Positions 1 through 12,486 are shown, counted from the first letter of the stretch. The stretch: DNA of 64,000 bases from Spodoptera frugiperda (GCF_023101765.2 NC_064234.1:4216001-4280000), one strand, 5' to 3'. Program-made: numbers and translations. Notes: generated from the letters alone by a model not told the origin.

Positions 1-105
1 ATAGTTGTTTCGGTTCTGGGTGTCATGTATATGTGAAAAATGTCAAACATACAAGATGTTTGTAAACCACCCGGTTTAAAAAAATCGCAAACGCAATCAC
101 CTCTA
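1..105 (+). repeat. SINE family B tail, cut by the window edge
   Basis: TTGTTTCGGTTCTGGGTGTC...GTTTGTAAACCACCC. Confidence 0.5.
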
Positions 106-458
106 TATTTGATCAACGAATCTTATAAGTACGTATTGTATTTTACTGATAAGTAATTGTATTTACATCTTTTCTTTCCGAAATTACAGTATTTCCTAAA
201 ATACCGATAAAATACTGAACTGAGTGCCTTTTTATATTTAAATTTTCCCATACATATTCATGTCGGTGTTACGAGTATTTGCTCCAAAATTATTTGCAAG
301 CCAGAAAATATGACGTATGTAGTCACTAATAATATACGAGTATATTGTTCATATATTTTATTAAATAGTGATGAGAAAAGTCTAACGTTTTATTAGAATT
401 TGTAGTATTTAAATAAATATATCGTATTAAATCGATCTGGTTTCGAAATTGACTGTTA

Positions 459-566
459 AACAGGGTAAATAGAATTCAAATGGTGAATAGATACTTTAAG
501 GGGATAAATACATTTTAGAACATTTAATCCCCCTCGAATTCGATTCACCCCATTTTACCCTATTTA
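459..566. mobile_element. Foldback MITE M1
   Basis: CAGGGTAAATAGAATTC faces GAATTCGATTCACCCCATTT. Second copy at 26918-27031. Confidence 0.55.
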
Positions 567-636
567 ATGCAAACAAACTTTCAAATCGTTTCTCATTTTA
601 ACAGTGTAAGCAAAATCCATATATCGTATTTTAAGT

Positions 637-945
637 GTGGGAGAGCCATGCTTCATCCATGGCACGAACGGGCCGGCTCGACCGGAGTGATACCACGTCC
701 TCACAGAAAACCGACGTGAAAAAACGCTTGCGTTGTGTTTTGTTGTGTGAGTGAGGTTACCGGTAGCTTATTCCCCCCTCTTCTCAATCCCCAATCCCCA
801 ATACCCCAACATCCCTTAAATTCCTAACTCCCAAAAGACCGGCAACGCACTTACAACGCCACTCGTGTTTCGGGTGTCCAATTGCGACGCTGTTTGCTTA
901 CCATCAGGTGATCCATAAACTCGTTTACCGGTGTATACAATAAAA
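637..945 (+). repeat. Family E repeat (LINE-tail type)
   Basis: GAGAGCCATGC...ACCGGAGTGATACCACG...CCGGCAACGCACTT...CATCAGGTGATCC...CGTTTACCGG. One of six copies in the window, and the most complete. Confidence 0.75.
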
Positions 946-1837
946 TCAACAGAAAAAAAAACTATTTTTATCTCAAACATTCCAGGCCATTATTCTCAAC
1001 AAATGGAAGGTCCTCACACTGTCATGGCTGACAATACGAGTCGAGACTACAGTCATATTAGACGTCCAACCTTCAACGCTTCATTACACTCTTTGTCCCC
1101 TTATACACTGCTAGACACAGAATACAAGCCTAGCTGGCCATTCTGCATGGAATACCAGATTAGTGTTAAGCCAGATGAATATAACGTTCTTCTCATGATT
1201 TGACTTATAAACACAAGGCATTATCTACGAAAGCACCAATAATTCGTCGCCAAAAACGCAAAGGGGGCAAACCTCAATTAAGAAATTACAGGAGAATCCC
1301 CTTTGCAGTGTTGACAACGATGTTACATGCCACATTAATTATTGAATTTGTTTCATACGTTAATATGTTGAAGTCAAAATAAAAATGGTTACGCTAATAA
1401 TTATACAAGAAATCTCAAACTGATGAATAACATATTGTCCTTTAAATCCCGAAAAGGTAGGCAGAGACGCACAAAGGCAAAGATAGGCAGTGATGCGTGT
1501 AATGTTCATACATCACTCCAATTAAAGATAGTTTTACGCCTTATAAAGGACCCCAAATCCATAAACTTTGCAGATCAAGGTACCCAGAGAATGACCCAAA
1601 CTTCTTCTTTTTTGCGAGACACTCTAAAGAATATTATAAAGTAATTACTTCACAAGTAAATATCAGAAATAGTTCGGCCATGATCTTTTTATTGCGCTGA
1701 TTTGATAACCGCAAACGTGTTAATAAAACTTTTGATAAATAAAGTGGTTTCGGTTAACCGCATCGCACGTGTCAGCAATTACATATTTATATTCATACTG
1801 ACCGCCACGTCTTTTAACCCCCAAAGGGGTATACATT
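946..1837. other. Interval without recognised genes
   Basis: Three short plus-strand open frames (ending 1203, 1382 and 1644) have normal residue composition but no recognisable domain, start context or splice logic. Possibly an old repeat. Confidence 0.4.
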
Positions 1838-2185
1838 ATGTTTTTATTTACATTTGATGGGTCGACGTTTGGCCCTTATCTCGCCTGACGGTAAGTGATG
1901 ATGTGCCCTACGATGGAGTACATTTGCCTATAAGCAACCTATACACTCGGGCTTTGAAGACACCCAGGTTATACCCATCAGGAAACACAGACTCCTGCAA
2001 AAAATTCCACTCCCTAGCAGTTCGCACAAGGAAGCTTGAAGCGAAGCGCTTCGTGCGAGTTGGTGGGACATCTAACATGAAGCGGTGGCGCTTCACCGAT
2101 TGTTTTGTGGTTCGATGATGGAAATGACTAGTGGGAATCAAGTTGTGCAATTCCCCCAATGTATCCGGTAAAAAACACATTAGTG
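1838..2185 (-). pseudogene. LINE retrotransposon pol C-terminus and 3' UTR
   Basis: Read on the minus strand, an open frame of about 85 residues contains FMLDVPPTRTKRFASSFLVR and TAREWNFLQESVFPDGYNLG, then VFKARVYRLLIGK. This is the typical C-terminal end of lepidopteran non-LTR reverse transcriptases, followed by a short 3' UTR running to an A-rich end near 1838. 5'-truncated, as is usual for LINEs. Confidence 0.8.
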
Positions 2186-2653
2186 CACATATGCGATGTC
2201 CTGAATTCCTGATTACGGATTACTAAATATACTGGATTAATTTCTAATGAGAATCTATTACTGTTTTCTACAACAGACCAGAGAAAGTAAATCAAGATAT
2301 CGTTATACTCGTATTTGTCTTGAAATATAATAAGGCGAAAATATCAAAGATGCTACGTGCTTGATAAAGGCGTAGCTGGATTATTTAGTTTTGGATAACA
2401 ATTATTATGGTATTATTGGCTACATAAGTAAATATTGGGATGACTGAGAGTCATGGAGATATTGCTTTACTAATCACGAATGGTCAATAATTGTGATTGC
2501 TAATGTCTTAATTATTATTATCTAACATTTATCATATCACTTACTTAATGAAGAGACTAAATAAGATGATTTGATTTGGGTGTTTACCGATATTCTCATT
2601 ATTATTATAGAAGGTCTATATAAAGTAAACGGAGAAACAATCTTAGATATTAA

Positions 2654-2814
2654 TCCTACTAATATTATAAATGCGAAAGTTTGTATGTTTTTTTTGTTTT
2701 TCTCACGGGATCGGTATGAAATTTGGAACAGGCGTAGATAAGGTCTGAAATAACATACAGATAGATTACTTTTTAACCTATGGGAATGCAGGCGAAGCCG
2801 CTGCGAGAAACTAG
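2654..2814 (+). mobile_element. Mini-Helitron, 161 bp
   Basis: A|TCCTACTAATATTATAAAT at the 5' end. The 3' end is GGCGAAGCCGCTGCGAGAAACTAG|T. Confidence 0.75.
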
Positions 2815-2997
2815 TATTATTATAAGTGCGAAAGTGTACTTTCACGACAATTACGACTTTAATTTTCTAAATATATGTATGCATTCGTTATGGTATAAGA
2901 ACATATAGCAAATTGTATTCATAAGTAACTATATTTATGTATACGCTAGCTGATGCTGATGCTGATTAAAGTAGCCTACGTTACTCCTTAGTACATC

Positions 2998-3120
2998 GGC
3001 TACCAATAAAAACTAAAGCTGCCAATAAAAGTCCCGTCAAAATCGGTCCAGTCATTTCAGAGATTAGCCAGACCAAACAGAAAGACACACAAAATATGTA
3101 AAAAATATTATTTTGGTTTA
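2998..3120 (+). repeat. Dispersed repeat (TCGGTCCAGTCATTTCAGAG)
   Basis: CCAATAAAAGTCCCGTCAAA...CCAGTCATTTCAGAGATTAG...CAGAAAGACACACAAAA. Copies at 3450-3600 and 14035-14215. Confidence 0.5.
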
Positions 3121-3449
3121 TGTATCGTAATATTATATGCATGTAGCTGTTTAGGTGATTGTTAACAACTGTGGGAAACTCAGTAGCAATGATACACATA
3201 CTTAGATAACTATAAACAACTGTAATCAGTATATTACTTATCAAGAAACTAATTGCACTTAGATACAATTTGAATATATCTCGGGCAATCCCAAAACGTG
3301 TACATACATGAGGGTAGAACCCACACAAACGTGTTTGTACTCATGTGTCTATGTGTGCATCGTTTATGTTTGATAACAATGATAACTTATGACAACTTAT
3401 TAATGGTATTTGACTCATACGTTCTTAGGTAACATAGTACTATCATTTG

Positions 3450-3600
3450 CCTGTATTGTTGCCTGTCGGTCCAGCTATTTCAGATATAAGCCAAAACAAA
3501 CAGATAGACAGGCAGATAGATAAAATTTGTAAAAAATATGGTATACCTATCGTACGGATATTCATATGCATACCTTTAGAAATAAGTACGGTTATTTCAA
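3450..3600 (+). repeat. Dispersed repeat, diverged copy
   Basis: GTCGGTCCAGCTATTTCAGA...AACAGATAGACAGGCAGATA. Confidence 0.4.
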
Positions 3601-4081
3601 TATTACGAATAGACACCAATTTTATTCATATATGTACGTGTGTAGTTAGTTACATGTATAGAATAATTTATCGCAGTGCTGCTATCCGCGTTTATCTGAA
3701 ATGTCCCTTAGACAGTTTATTAAACTACCCTTTAGACTACACCCGAGCCTAGGTAGCGAGATGAATGGGGGTGCTGACGAATGATATAGGTATTCTAATC
3801 TGCGTCAACACACGGCTTAAATGGCCACTTAGTTAAATTCTCTATCTTTATTACCAAAAAGGTCTGATGTTTAAGACCGTATATTAAACGTATATGTTTA
3901 CAAAATGAAAATTATGTTCTATAATCTTTTGAAAGTAGGTACATATCGTCATCTACCACATGCCAGTTGAATGTCCCTCACCACGTGTCATTAAAGAGGA
4001 TATCAAAATTAGAAAATCCAATAGTTAAACCTTAACCTTTGGTGCGTGTGTCGTGGGAAAAGCGACAATATATATTAATGA

Positions 4082-4288
4082 CTAGCTACTTCCGCGCGGT
4101 TTCACCCGCTCTGCTTAGCTCCTATTGGTCATAGCGTGATGTTTTATGCCTATAGCCTTCCTCGATAAATGCACTATTCAACACAAAAAGAATTATTCAA
4201 ATCGAACCAGTAGTTCCGGAGATTAGCGCGTTCAAACAAACAATCAAACAAACAAACTCTTCAGCTTTATAATATTAGTAAGTATAGA
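4082..4288 (-). mobile_element. Mini-Helitron, 207 bp
   Basis: On the minus strand it starts A|TCTATACTTACTAATATTA and ends in a CCGCGCGG hairpin and CTAG|T. Confidence 0.75.
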
Positions 4289-4429
4289 TTATGTTACAAT
4301 AATATTATTATACATAAGTATAGACATAATAGGGACGATGAAGGGGTATGAATCTTAAAAATCTTATTAGTGCGTCAGTTAGGTAATGAAAAAATATTCG
4401 ACACTTATAAAATGTATAAGATGTACCTA

Positions 4430-4550
4430 GAAATGACGTCACGCAATATTTCAACTTGATATTATATCTTCGAAAGTATTTGTTAAATTTGTTTCCGTTA
4501 AAAAATGAAAAATACGGGTCTACAAGACGGACATTAAAATAAAAATTAGT
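4430..4550 (+). repeat. Dispersed repeat (AAGACGGACATTAAAATAAAA)
   Basis: TCTTCGAAAGTATTTG...TTTCCGTTA...CAAGACGGACATTAAAAT. Copies at 9450-9535 (+) and 42330-42450 (-). Confidence 0.5.
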
Positions 4551-5014
4551 CATCTACTCTATTATATTTAGTTCAAACTTTATACATACTAAACTTTAAT
4601 CAACATAACATAACTTTGCATTAAAGTATTTTCGTGCGAAATATTATTATTTACATATTTAAAAAGTTCCTATCTTCATGCATACATTCAAAATTATCTT
4701 TTGGCCTCACACGACCTTTGGATAAAATAAACGACGTAACTTTACTTTTGTCATTGAATTCTTAAAACGTCTACTGAAATATTCCGATAGACAATATCAA
4801 AATTAAAAAAAAACAGTTTGTTTATTTAGTGTTTGATAACCTGAACTTTATATCCATATATTTAAAGCTGAATGTCCGATAATCCATCTTATGACAAACG
4901 CCTTGTATTGTGAAATAGCAACATTACATTTTTAAACTCATTGCTATACTTGACGTCTAAGTCACTAATGGGCGCATATTTCTAAAATATTTTGGGTACA
5001 TTTATATGAATGAC

Positions 5015-5235
5015 CAGTATGTGTTTGCCCTTCTTTTATCGTTAAGCTTATTATCTCCGAAGGGGTAAGCAGAGGTGTACATTTCGGCACGTACATATTT
5101 AATGCCATTGTACGATATACACCCAGCACCACTAAACTTTCACTAGAGTAGAGTTTTTGCCATATACAGAGCACAATTTCAGTACTTTTCTATACTTTGC
5201 CCGCCCCAAGAATCGCAACCGAGACGTCTTGCCTT
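5015..5235 (-). mobile_element. SINE family A, diverged
   Basis: TTATCTCCGAAGGGGTAAGC...GGCACGTA...CCATATACAGAGCACAATTT...AATCGCAACCGAGACG matches the family A complement with many changes. Confidence 0.5.
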
Positions 5236-5551
5236 CTTGAAGAAAGCAGTGTGTTTGTATTAATAATTGTAGGTATAAATAATAAATAGGTATTATTGCT
5301 ATTATACAAGAAACTCTCAATGATAAAGTCCAACTCACCCTCCACTTCCCTATCAATACATTAACTTGTTTATCATTGAAATAGCTTTAATCTAAAACTG
5401 ATCAACGATCATTAATCATCTTTTGTTTTGTTCTCTCTAATCTCGTTTCCATGTTTATTAAGAGCACAAAATATTTTCAAATTCTATCGAAAGCAAAAAG
5501 TGTTGAATCAATCAATTAATCATTAAATGAATAGGCGTTTTTTTTACAAAT

Positions 5552-5648
5552 GGTGTAAAGTAGGTTTACATTGTACAGTGGCATTAAAGGCTGTAATGTG
5601 CACCTCTGCCCTATCCCTTTGGAGATAAAAGGCGTAACGATATGGACA
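5552..5648 (+). repeat. SINE family A body fragment
   Basis: TTACATTGTACAGTGGCATT...CACCTCTGCCCTATCCC...GATAAAAGGCGTAACG. Confidence 0.55.
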
Positions 5649-6022
5649 AGCGTTTTACATTAAAGAAAATAACAAATGTATAATTTAAAATGTAATGTAA
5701 ATAGAATGAAATAATATTAATTTATTTGTGATACTTTTTAGTCTGGCTGCAATATATTACTATTATTCTGTCTGTCTGTACTTTAGACTTATTCTGTAAC
5801 AAAGGTTAGCTAACTTTAATTAAATTTATAAATAATATAGATGTACCTTGCCTTATTAATACCTCTAAAAAAGTACTACGTATTTTCTGCTTTGTTATAT
5901 TCAGAAAACTATGAGATAAATTACGAAAGAACAAAAATAAATCTGACTGAACTGGTTGGAGATTTATTTTACAAAATGATGGTGCTTAGTGTGTACATAA
6001 AAAAATTTACTTTTATATTAAA

Positions 6023-6335
6023 CTAGCTTCTATACGTGACTTCGTCCGTGTTCTCGATGGATAAAAAGTGACTTATGTGTTATTCCAGACCTTAATCTAC
6101 CTTATCCGGAGCTGCGGTCTACCTAGCGGGTTACCAGGACTCGAAAAGCAGGAGTAGGAACGGGGTGTTTTTAGTCAGTAAGAGTCTAACACTTCTTCGC
6201 CTCGCCCGATGTGGGAGAAAAAAAGGACCTTAATCTAACCCTGTCCAAATTTCCAGTTTTGACGTGAAGGTACTCCTTTACAAAGAATTAGTGTTTGTTT
6301 ATAATATTAAGATTACATTTATAATATTAGTAGGA
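6023..6335 (-). mobile_element. Mini-Helitron interrupted by a SINE-like element
   Basis: The minus-strand 5' end is A|TCCTACTAATATTATAAAT at 6335; the 3' CTAG is at 6026-6023. It is split by the 6107-6226 insertion, whose flanks repeat GACCTTAATCTA. Confidence 0.8.
6107..6226 (+). mobile_element. SINE-like family C copy, nested
   Basis: Starts GGAGCTGCGGTCTACC and ends in an A-rich tail (GGGAGAAAAAAAGG). Host sequence GACCTTAATCTA is present on both sides (near 6089 and 6228), showing target duplication at insertion. Confidence 0.75.
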
Positions 6336-7311
6336 TTTTGCACCGCTGTTATTGCAGCTCATCACAGATATGTCACCAACCAGACCGCTGCTGGTGACGT
6401 CCCACTATTAATCAACGTTTCGAAGACAGTTGACTGACAATCTCATAGTTACTATGCAAGTTACTGATTCTGCTTTTGGTACCAGAATTAGGTGGAGAGA
6501 AGACTCAGATTAATAGCATAATTGTTCTGGTATCATTTTATTGTACCTACTTTAAATTAGTCAACTGTCTCTTTAGAATAAAAGAAGTCGAAATCTGAAT
6601 CGATTTTGTGTTGTGATAAGTTGACTTATTTTTTCGCTGAACATTTCTTTAAATAGACATTTTTACAAATAGCCCTCGGTCCTAATTGCCATTATCAAAA
6701 CAACACAATGAAATCAGAGAATTTATGGAACTTTTCCCCTTGTTAGTGAATTCCATGATTTACAAAGTTAGCGTACGTTCAAAACATTGCCATTTTGTCT
6801 GTAATTTAATCTCGAGGAAGAAAATCGAGAAGCGTCGTGCGTATAATGCTTCAGAGTTAAATATTATGTAAAAGTTTCCTTCAGTTAATTTGAAGTTGGC
6901 ATAAAATCAAAGCTTTGAAGTTGTTCTTTAATTGATTCATTTATTAAAACGTATTTTAGGACGATAAATAAACACTTTTAAAGGAATAACAACATTTAAC
7001 TGTTATTTACGATTTCAAAACAAAAAGATTTATATACTATGTGTTGTGTTCGTGAACAGCGCTGCCGTCAACTAGGAAGGGTCATATATTTTATTGTCTT
7101 TAAGGTTATTCTCTTTTTCGATTTCTTTAACTGAGTATTGGTGTTACACTGTTCTTACATATATAATTAAACCAATAACACAATGTAACCAAGAATTGTA
7201 TTTTAAAGTACCTATATGTTATATGTATATATGGACTTTGTTTTACTAAATACAATAGTCTCAATATTCCATATATTTCGCAATAGATTTGATATTTATG
7301 AAATATATTTC

Positions 7312-7445
7312 AAAAGGATGGATGAAAGTAGCTTTACGAATGAAATACACAAGACGGATATGAATGGGAACGTCGGGACCGTCGATAGATCAGATTGGCT
7401 ATATATTAAAGAAGGTCCACATTAAAAGTACCTTTTACCGACGAG
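7312..7445 (+). pseudogene. LINE pol C-terminal relic
   Basis: Contains KRMDESSFTNEIHKTDMNGN followed by WLYIKEG, the downstream part of the GHxxRMDExR motif region at the pol C-terminus. Same family as 31872-32032; both are followed by ACCGACGAGCATscATGAA-like sequence. Confidence 0.65.
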
Positions 7446-7728
7446 CATCCATGAAAAGGTAAGGTTCGTAGCAAATAGGAGATAGACGTGAGGATCTGTA
7501 ATGTAGGTATGTAATATGTTTCACAATATATTCTGTGTGATATATGAAGAATTAATGGATTAAATACTTGGAAAGGCCACGGCCATGTCAGTGATGCTAA
7601 TCGGTTTCATTGTACGCCATAAAATACATTACTACAATTTGTGTTTATTGCGCTTCTCATACAAACAATTTATAAATGATGAAATATATGTGGGAGATTT
7701 TTAGACCACCTCTGTCATTTAAAAGTAT

Positions 7729-7800
7729 TATCATCATCATCATCATCATCAGCCGAGAGACGTCCACTGTTGAACAAAGGCTTCCCCCTTAGTCCTCCAC
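7729..7800 (-). repeat. SINE family D 3' fragment with (ATC)n
   Basis: (ATC)n followed by GACGTCCACTGTTGAACAAA. A similar scrap lies at 8505-8555. Confidence 0.5.
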
Positions 7801-8072
7801 GTAGAACGAAAAGCCACCACTAGTTTAAAGGTATACTTTTATAAAGAAATTTTGTGGATGTCAGTTGTTGCTGCAGAAAGTTTGTCGACAAAATAGCTAT
7901 AGATCATGTTTATATTTTCTTCGAAGGTACATACAAAGGTACAGTCTCTTCAAGAATCGAAATCTTTAGAACCCTCTCTTATATCTATCCTAATTTTAAA
8001 TTAAACTGAGTGGTTTTTTAGATCTTAGTCTAGCGTGAAATTAAAAAATACTTCAAGTGGAATTATTGAAAA

Positions 8073-8254
8073 CTAGCGGCTGCCAGCGACTTCGCCCGCA
8101 GACTCGCGGGATAAAAAATAACCTATGTATTATTCCAGACCATAATCCACCCCTGATACAAATTTCATTCTGATCCCTTCAGCCGTTTTTACATGATTAA
8201 GTAACAAACATACACACGAACTCACAAACATTCGCATTTATAATATTAGTAAGA
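8073..8254 (-). mobile_element. Mini-Helitron, 182 bp
   Basis: Minus strand: A|TCTTACTAATATTATAAAT at 8254. Ends with GCGAGTCTGCGGGCGAAGTC...CTAG|T at 8073. Confidence 0.78.
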
Positions 8255-8777
8255 TAAGATTGGTAAAAATTCGCTTGTAAAATTCTTCGGGTAAATTAGC
8301 AATATATTTTGCATGATTAAACTATAAATCAATGCTAAGCTAAATAGCCAAATATTTCAATAAAACAAAATTAGTTTTTCCTTGTCGTTAATAATAGCAT
8401 GAAATATATTAACTAGATGTAGATCAATAAAGGAACAAATACTAATACTATATGCATAATTCCAGTTTCGGGGAACAAATAGGCACTCATCGTCAGGAAT
8501 CATATCAGCCATAAGACGTTCACCGCTGAACATAGACCCCTCCCAATGAATGAAAATAAAAATAATCTCGCAATAACCCTAAACCCAAACCCTGTATTCA
8601 AAGACAAAACCTAGAAAATCATAATCGACTGTAACAATAGAAACATGGATAATCTGAGTTTATTTCCGTCTGCGTTACAGTGAAGTGTGGACACAATACA
8701 AACAGTAACAGATTGCTCCTCGTGTCTCGGACACAATCGTTGCACTCCACTATTTATTGTCACTATTGAGCTGTAAT

Positions 8778-9313
8778 GCTTTGTTCGCACTACGCTAGCA
8801 TATACAGCGTGTAACAAAATACCCATATACATCAAGAAGCACTGAAGTATACCTACAGGTTAAATAGAATCTCTACACAAAAGTTTCAGCGTAAAATACT
8901 TTTAAAAAAATTGGCACCAAATACTTGATGTCGCGTGGTTCTTGATTTTATAAATCAAACAAACGTGTCACAACACTACAGGGGTCACACGCTAATTACG
9001 AAACATTTCTTCTGTAAATCTGGTCGCCTAGTACCTATCTACCTAATTTTAATTCGCATGAAAAATAAAAAGAAAATCGTTCCATGAAAACATGAGTTTA
9101 AAAAACCCTTCCCGTATGGTTTATTATGTTGTCTAGAAACCGTGCACTTGATATGTATACCCCTATTTTGTTACTCCCTGTATAATGCTAGTATTCTAGT
9201 CCAATAGCGAGTACACAGTAACTCTCTCTCCCTTCTGTCCCAAAATCGAAGCGAGTGAGAGCTACTAAATACTTGCTACTCGACTAAAATGCTAGCGTAG
9301 TGTGAACAAGGCA
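8778..9313. mobile_element. Foldback MITE M2 interrupted by a TIR element
   Basis: The outer arms TTGTTCGCACTACGCTAGCA (8781-8800) and the complement GCTAGCGTAGTGTGAACAAG (9291-) match the intact copy at 42752-42896. The left arm is separated from the rest by 8805-9180. Confidence 0.68.
8805..9180. mobile_element. TIR element nested in M2 (CAGSGWGTAAC ends)
   Basis: CAGCGTGTAACAAAATACCC at the left; the right end is the complement of CAGGGAGTAACAAAATAGGG; TATA lies on both sides. No ORF. The ends resemble those of 59188-59404. Confidence 0.65.
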
Positions 9314-9449
9314 TAAGTTCCAGTGTTCGGTTTACAACACGATCAGTCTGTATGGATTTACTTTTATCCAGTGGTAACATCTAGAACCAGGTTCTAAAAG
9401 TACATTTACATAACAATATTTCATTGAAAATAAATACTGCATTCGAGAA

Positions 9450-9535
9450 GTGACGACACGCGATATTTAAAGTCAATATATCTTCGAAACTATATGTTTC
9501 CGTAAGACGGACATTAAAATAAAAATTTGTCATCA
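9450..9535 (+). repeat. Dispersed repeat, second copy
   Basis: CGACACGCGATATTTAAAG...TCTTCGAAACTATATG...AGACGGACATTAAAATAAAA. Confidence 0.5.
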
Positions 9536-9721
9536 AACCTATTTTAATATGCAAATAACCTTAACTTGTTTATGTACTTGCAAGACTTATGCTGATGGAA
9601 AGTAAACTAGCAGTATCAACATGATATTGGACGGACAGATAACGGTACAGTAACAATGATGTAACTAAACATCATGGTATTGTACCCAATATCTGTCCTT
9701 TAACATACAAGACTATATGAA

Positions 9722-9880
9722 TAAGATCCAGAAAGAAAGAAAGAAACCGTTTATTACGCCACGACACACAAGTGACCGAGAATACAGGGTACACAATAAA
9801 ATTAAATGAGAGGTGTGTCGCAGCGCAAAAGGCTAAAAATAAGTATAGGCAGTGATACACAGAGATCCAGACCAAAATAG
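9722..9880 (-). repeat. Probable LINE 3' UTR with (GAAA)n-type end
   Basis: GAAAGAAAGAAACCGTTTATTACG is the complement of an A-rich LINE 3' end. No coding part found. Confidence 0.4.
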
Positions 9881-10255
9881 AAAAATCTAGTGCCTAACTA
9901 AGTGTCCAATTTGTCGCGTGAGGGTAACGATCTCTGATTATATGCTGCGTGTCGCAAAGCACTATCGACCTTACTGCTCGTCATTAAAAAGGCATTAGTC
10001 GTTTGTTTTGGATACTGAAAAACATATTTTTAGCAAGGAATGGCGCAGTAAACATGATAATGTACGATACGATCACGTGTGAATGTTTACGACGCAGGAT
10101 ATGTTATTGGTAGCACTCGGTAGCTGTAACTTTCAGGTCAATAGGTAAGTTATGAATGGAAAACCAAAATCAATATTTGAATAAAGTACCTAGTCTCAAT
10201 AAAATAAGAAGTAAACAGAGCCAATCTTTTAGTATAGTTGCAATCTTGATTGAAA

Positions 10256-10440
10256 TGAAATGAATTTATTTTTTTATAAATAGGTTACAAAAGAGCACTT
10301 TTACACGTCAAAAAACATTATATTAAAGAAAATTAAATGAAGTCGGCATTTCCTAACGGACTGGTTCTGAGAAGAAATGCTGAAAGTCAGAGGTCATTGT
10401 CTCTTTTAAAGTCCAGAACTACGCCAGTAGAAAAATTGCA
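10256..10440 (-). repeat. LINE 3'-end repeat
   Basis: GAAATGAATTTATTT...GGTTACAAAAGAGCACTTTT is the complement of a LINE-type tail, related in wording to 29703-29800. Confidence 0.45.
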
Positions 10441-10441
10441 A

Positions 10442-10916
10442 AAGACAAAATTTGGGATTGCCTAAAATAAAAGGTCAAAATCGCACACGTTTGGAACTTC
10501 CAACTAAAAGAGGAATCAAAGCTTAAAACACCGAAAGATTATTTACAAGCAACAAGCAAACTATTCCCAAACTCTAAACAATTTCCCTAAAGTAAACAGT
10601 AATAGCTACACTCAATTTGTAATTAATGCGAGCCTCCCGCGGGCCGCGGACCCGGCGACTGATTAAACTCCACGTCACTCACTGTCAGTCCAAGGCAGCC
10701 AGATAGCCCCGTCAGCCACGTACTATATGCTAATAACAAACAGTTTTACGACAAATCGGAAATATTAAATAGTTTATGTACAGTTTCCTTTGATAAACTG
10801 AAATTTATCGAGACTATGCTAAATTAATTATCTAAGGTTACGTTTAGATCAAAGAACATAACATACAATACGGATTGTATATTGATTCTATACTGAGTGG
10901 GTCCCCATTCAATGTG
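10442..10916. other. Intergenic, with a short GC-rich patch
   Basis: A CG-rich patch (CCCGCGGGCCGCGGACCCGG, about 10637) stands in AT-rich DNA. It could be regulatory. No ORF or repeat recognised. Confidence 0.3.
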
Positions 10917-11062
10917 AACAGACGTCGCGACAGGCCCAGAAGGAGATGACGGGAAGAACTTGACACCTACGACAAAGATTGGCCGCAGAAAGCTCTGCAC
11001 AGAGAGGAGTGGAAGGAGGGTAGGCCTTTGGCCTGCAGTGAGACGATCATGGCTAAGAATAA
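10917..11062 (+). pseudogene. LINE pol C-terminal relic
   Basis: Plus-strand translation gives RRRDRPRRR*REELDTYDKD then WPQKALHREEWKEG, the end of a non-LTR pol (consensus-like RPRRRW...EEWK). One internal stop and a probable frameshift near the end. Confidence 0.75.
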
Positions 11063-11737
11063 ATAACTATACTACATTATCGAAAATATTTAAGAATACG
11101 GTCGATAATGGTCGACAGTCAAAAATTACATGAAACTGGAACAGAAAATTCGGAGCTGAAACATCTCGAAGTTAAGAGAATATGAAAATATGTAATTACT
11201 GCAATTTCAACACACTGAATACGACTTAGAATATAACGCAATTACGTCTACCATTCATCTGGGAAATTACTTCCTTACCCCGAGTTAAAGTAGCTCAATT
11301 TTTGTACATTTTTAATGAAATTACTTACTCCATACCTACATACTTTATTGTAAACCCAAGCTATAAAAGGATATTGCATAAATGTAAAAAAATCTAATTT
11401 ATAAATAAAAAATTACTATACAATGAGGTTTACTTCATAAAAGGCTCAACATATCCTTTCGATTTTCACTTGTATACGTGGTCTATTCGACCACACACGA
11501 TTACGTCCTTGAACGACCTTGACCACAATGAACGAACATCAACAAAATGACGTACTCAACCTTCAACTTTCTGTTAAGGTTTCAAAGTTCCTTTTCACTT
11601 ACTACAATCAACTACACGATCATTTATAAAATGAACGCTACTATTGTACACACGATTTCAATCAAGAATGTGACGTCACCACATAAATTTTACCGTACGT
11701 GAGCTAATTCAATTTTCAGAGAAATTCTAGAAAGAGA

Positions 11738-12045
11738 CTGCCTCGTTGGCCGAGTGGTTGCAAGTGCGACTGCCGGGCAATGGGTCTCGGGTTCGATTCC
11801 CGGGTCGGACGAAGTATTGCTGGGTTTTTTCGACCCTTCCCGTAATTTCTCAGTAATAGCACTGAGTCTGGAAATATGCCCGGTATATGGCAATAGGTTT
11901 ACCGCCTATTACATGGGACTTATAACACAAATGGTGAAAAGTATGTGTCACGTACATTGTACAGTGGCAATCCGTGCCATAATGTGTATACCTCTGCCTA
12001 TCCCTACAGGGATAAAAGGCGAAACGAATTAAAGAAAATAAGAAA
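11738..12045 (+). mobile_element. tRNA-derived SINE, family A (full copy)
   Basis: The tRNA-like head has box A TGGCCGAGTGGTT (11747-11759) and box B GGGTTCGATTCCC (11789-11801). A body ending GGGATAAAAGGCGAAACG and an A-rich tail follow. The internal RNA polymerase III promoter looks intact. ORFs through it are incidental. Confidence 0.82.
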
Positions 12046-12393
12046 ATAGAGCTAGAATATCTAGAAATCTAAAGTTATGTATTAACTGAAAATATTTAAG
12101 CTAGAATGAAGAAAAGTCGACGGTCAACGAGTGACGGTATAAAGATTGTGACTTATGTGACCTCTGCGACCCTCGGGAAGCTAAAGGTCACGGATTTTGC
12201 AAAAATGGCGTCCAAGATAAAGTCCCGGAGAATAACTGTCGACTTCGTAATCTTAAATTAACACGCAATTAAACAGAATGAGGATTTAGGAGAGAAGAAA
12301 AGTTACTTGATAAGAAGGAATATTGCGTAAGTTATGCGCGTCAAAGTGGAACGTGTTTAAAACCTCTTATATAGTGACGTACCTTTTAAAATA

Positions 12394-12486
12394 CTGTATT
12401 GTATTCATACTTTATTGTATTTGTATACTGTATTGTATTGCATTATACTGTATTGTATTTGTACTGTATTGTATTCATACTTTATA
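12394..12486. repeat. TGTATTGTAT-type minisatellite
   Basis: Irregular ACTGTATTGTATT / TACTTTATTG units. An ORF across it is low-complexity and not a gene. Confidence 0.75.

Noticed and set aside
11754..12032. 92-codon plus-strand ORF
   Set aside because: It lies wholly inside a tRNA-derived SINE; the sequence is explained by the SINE.
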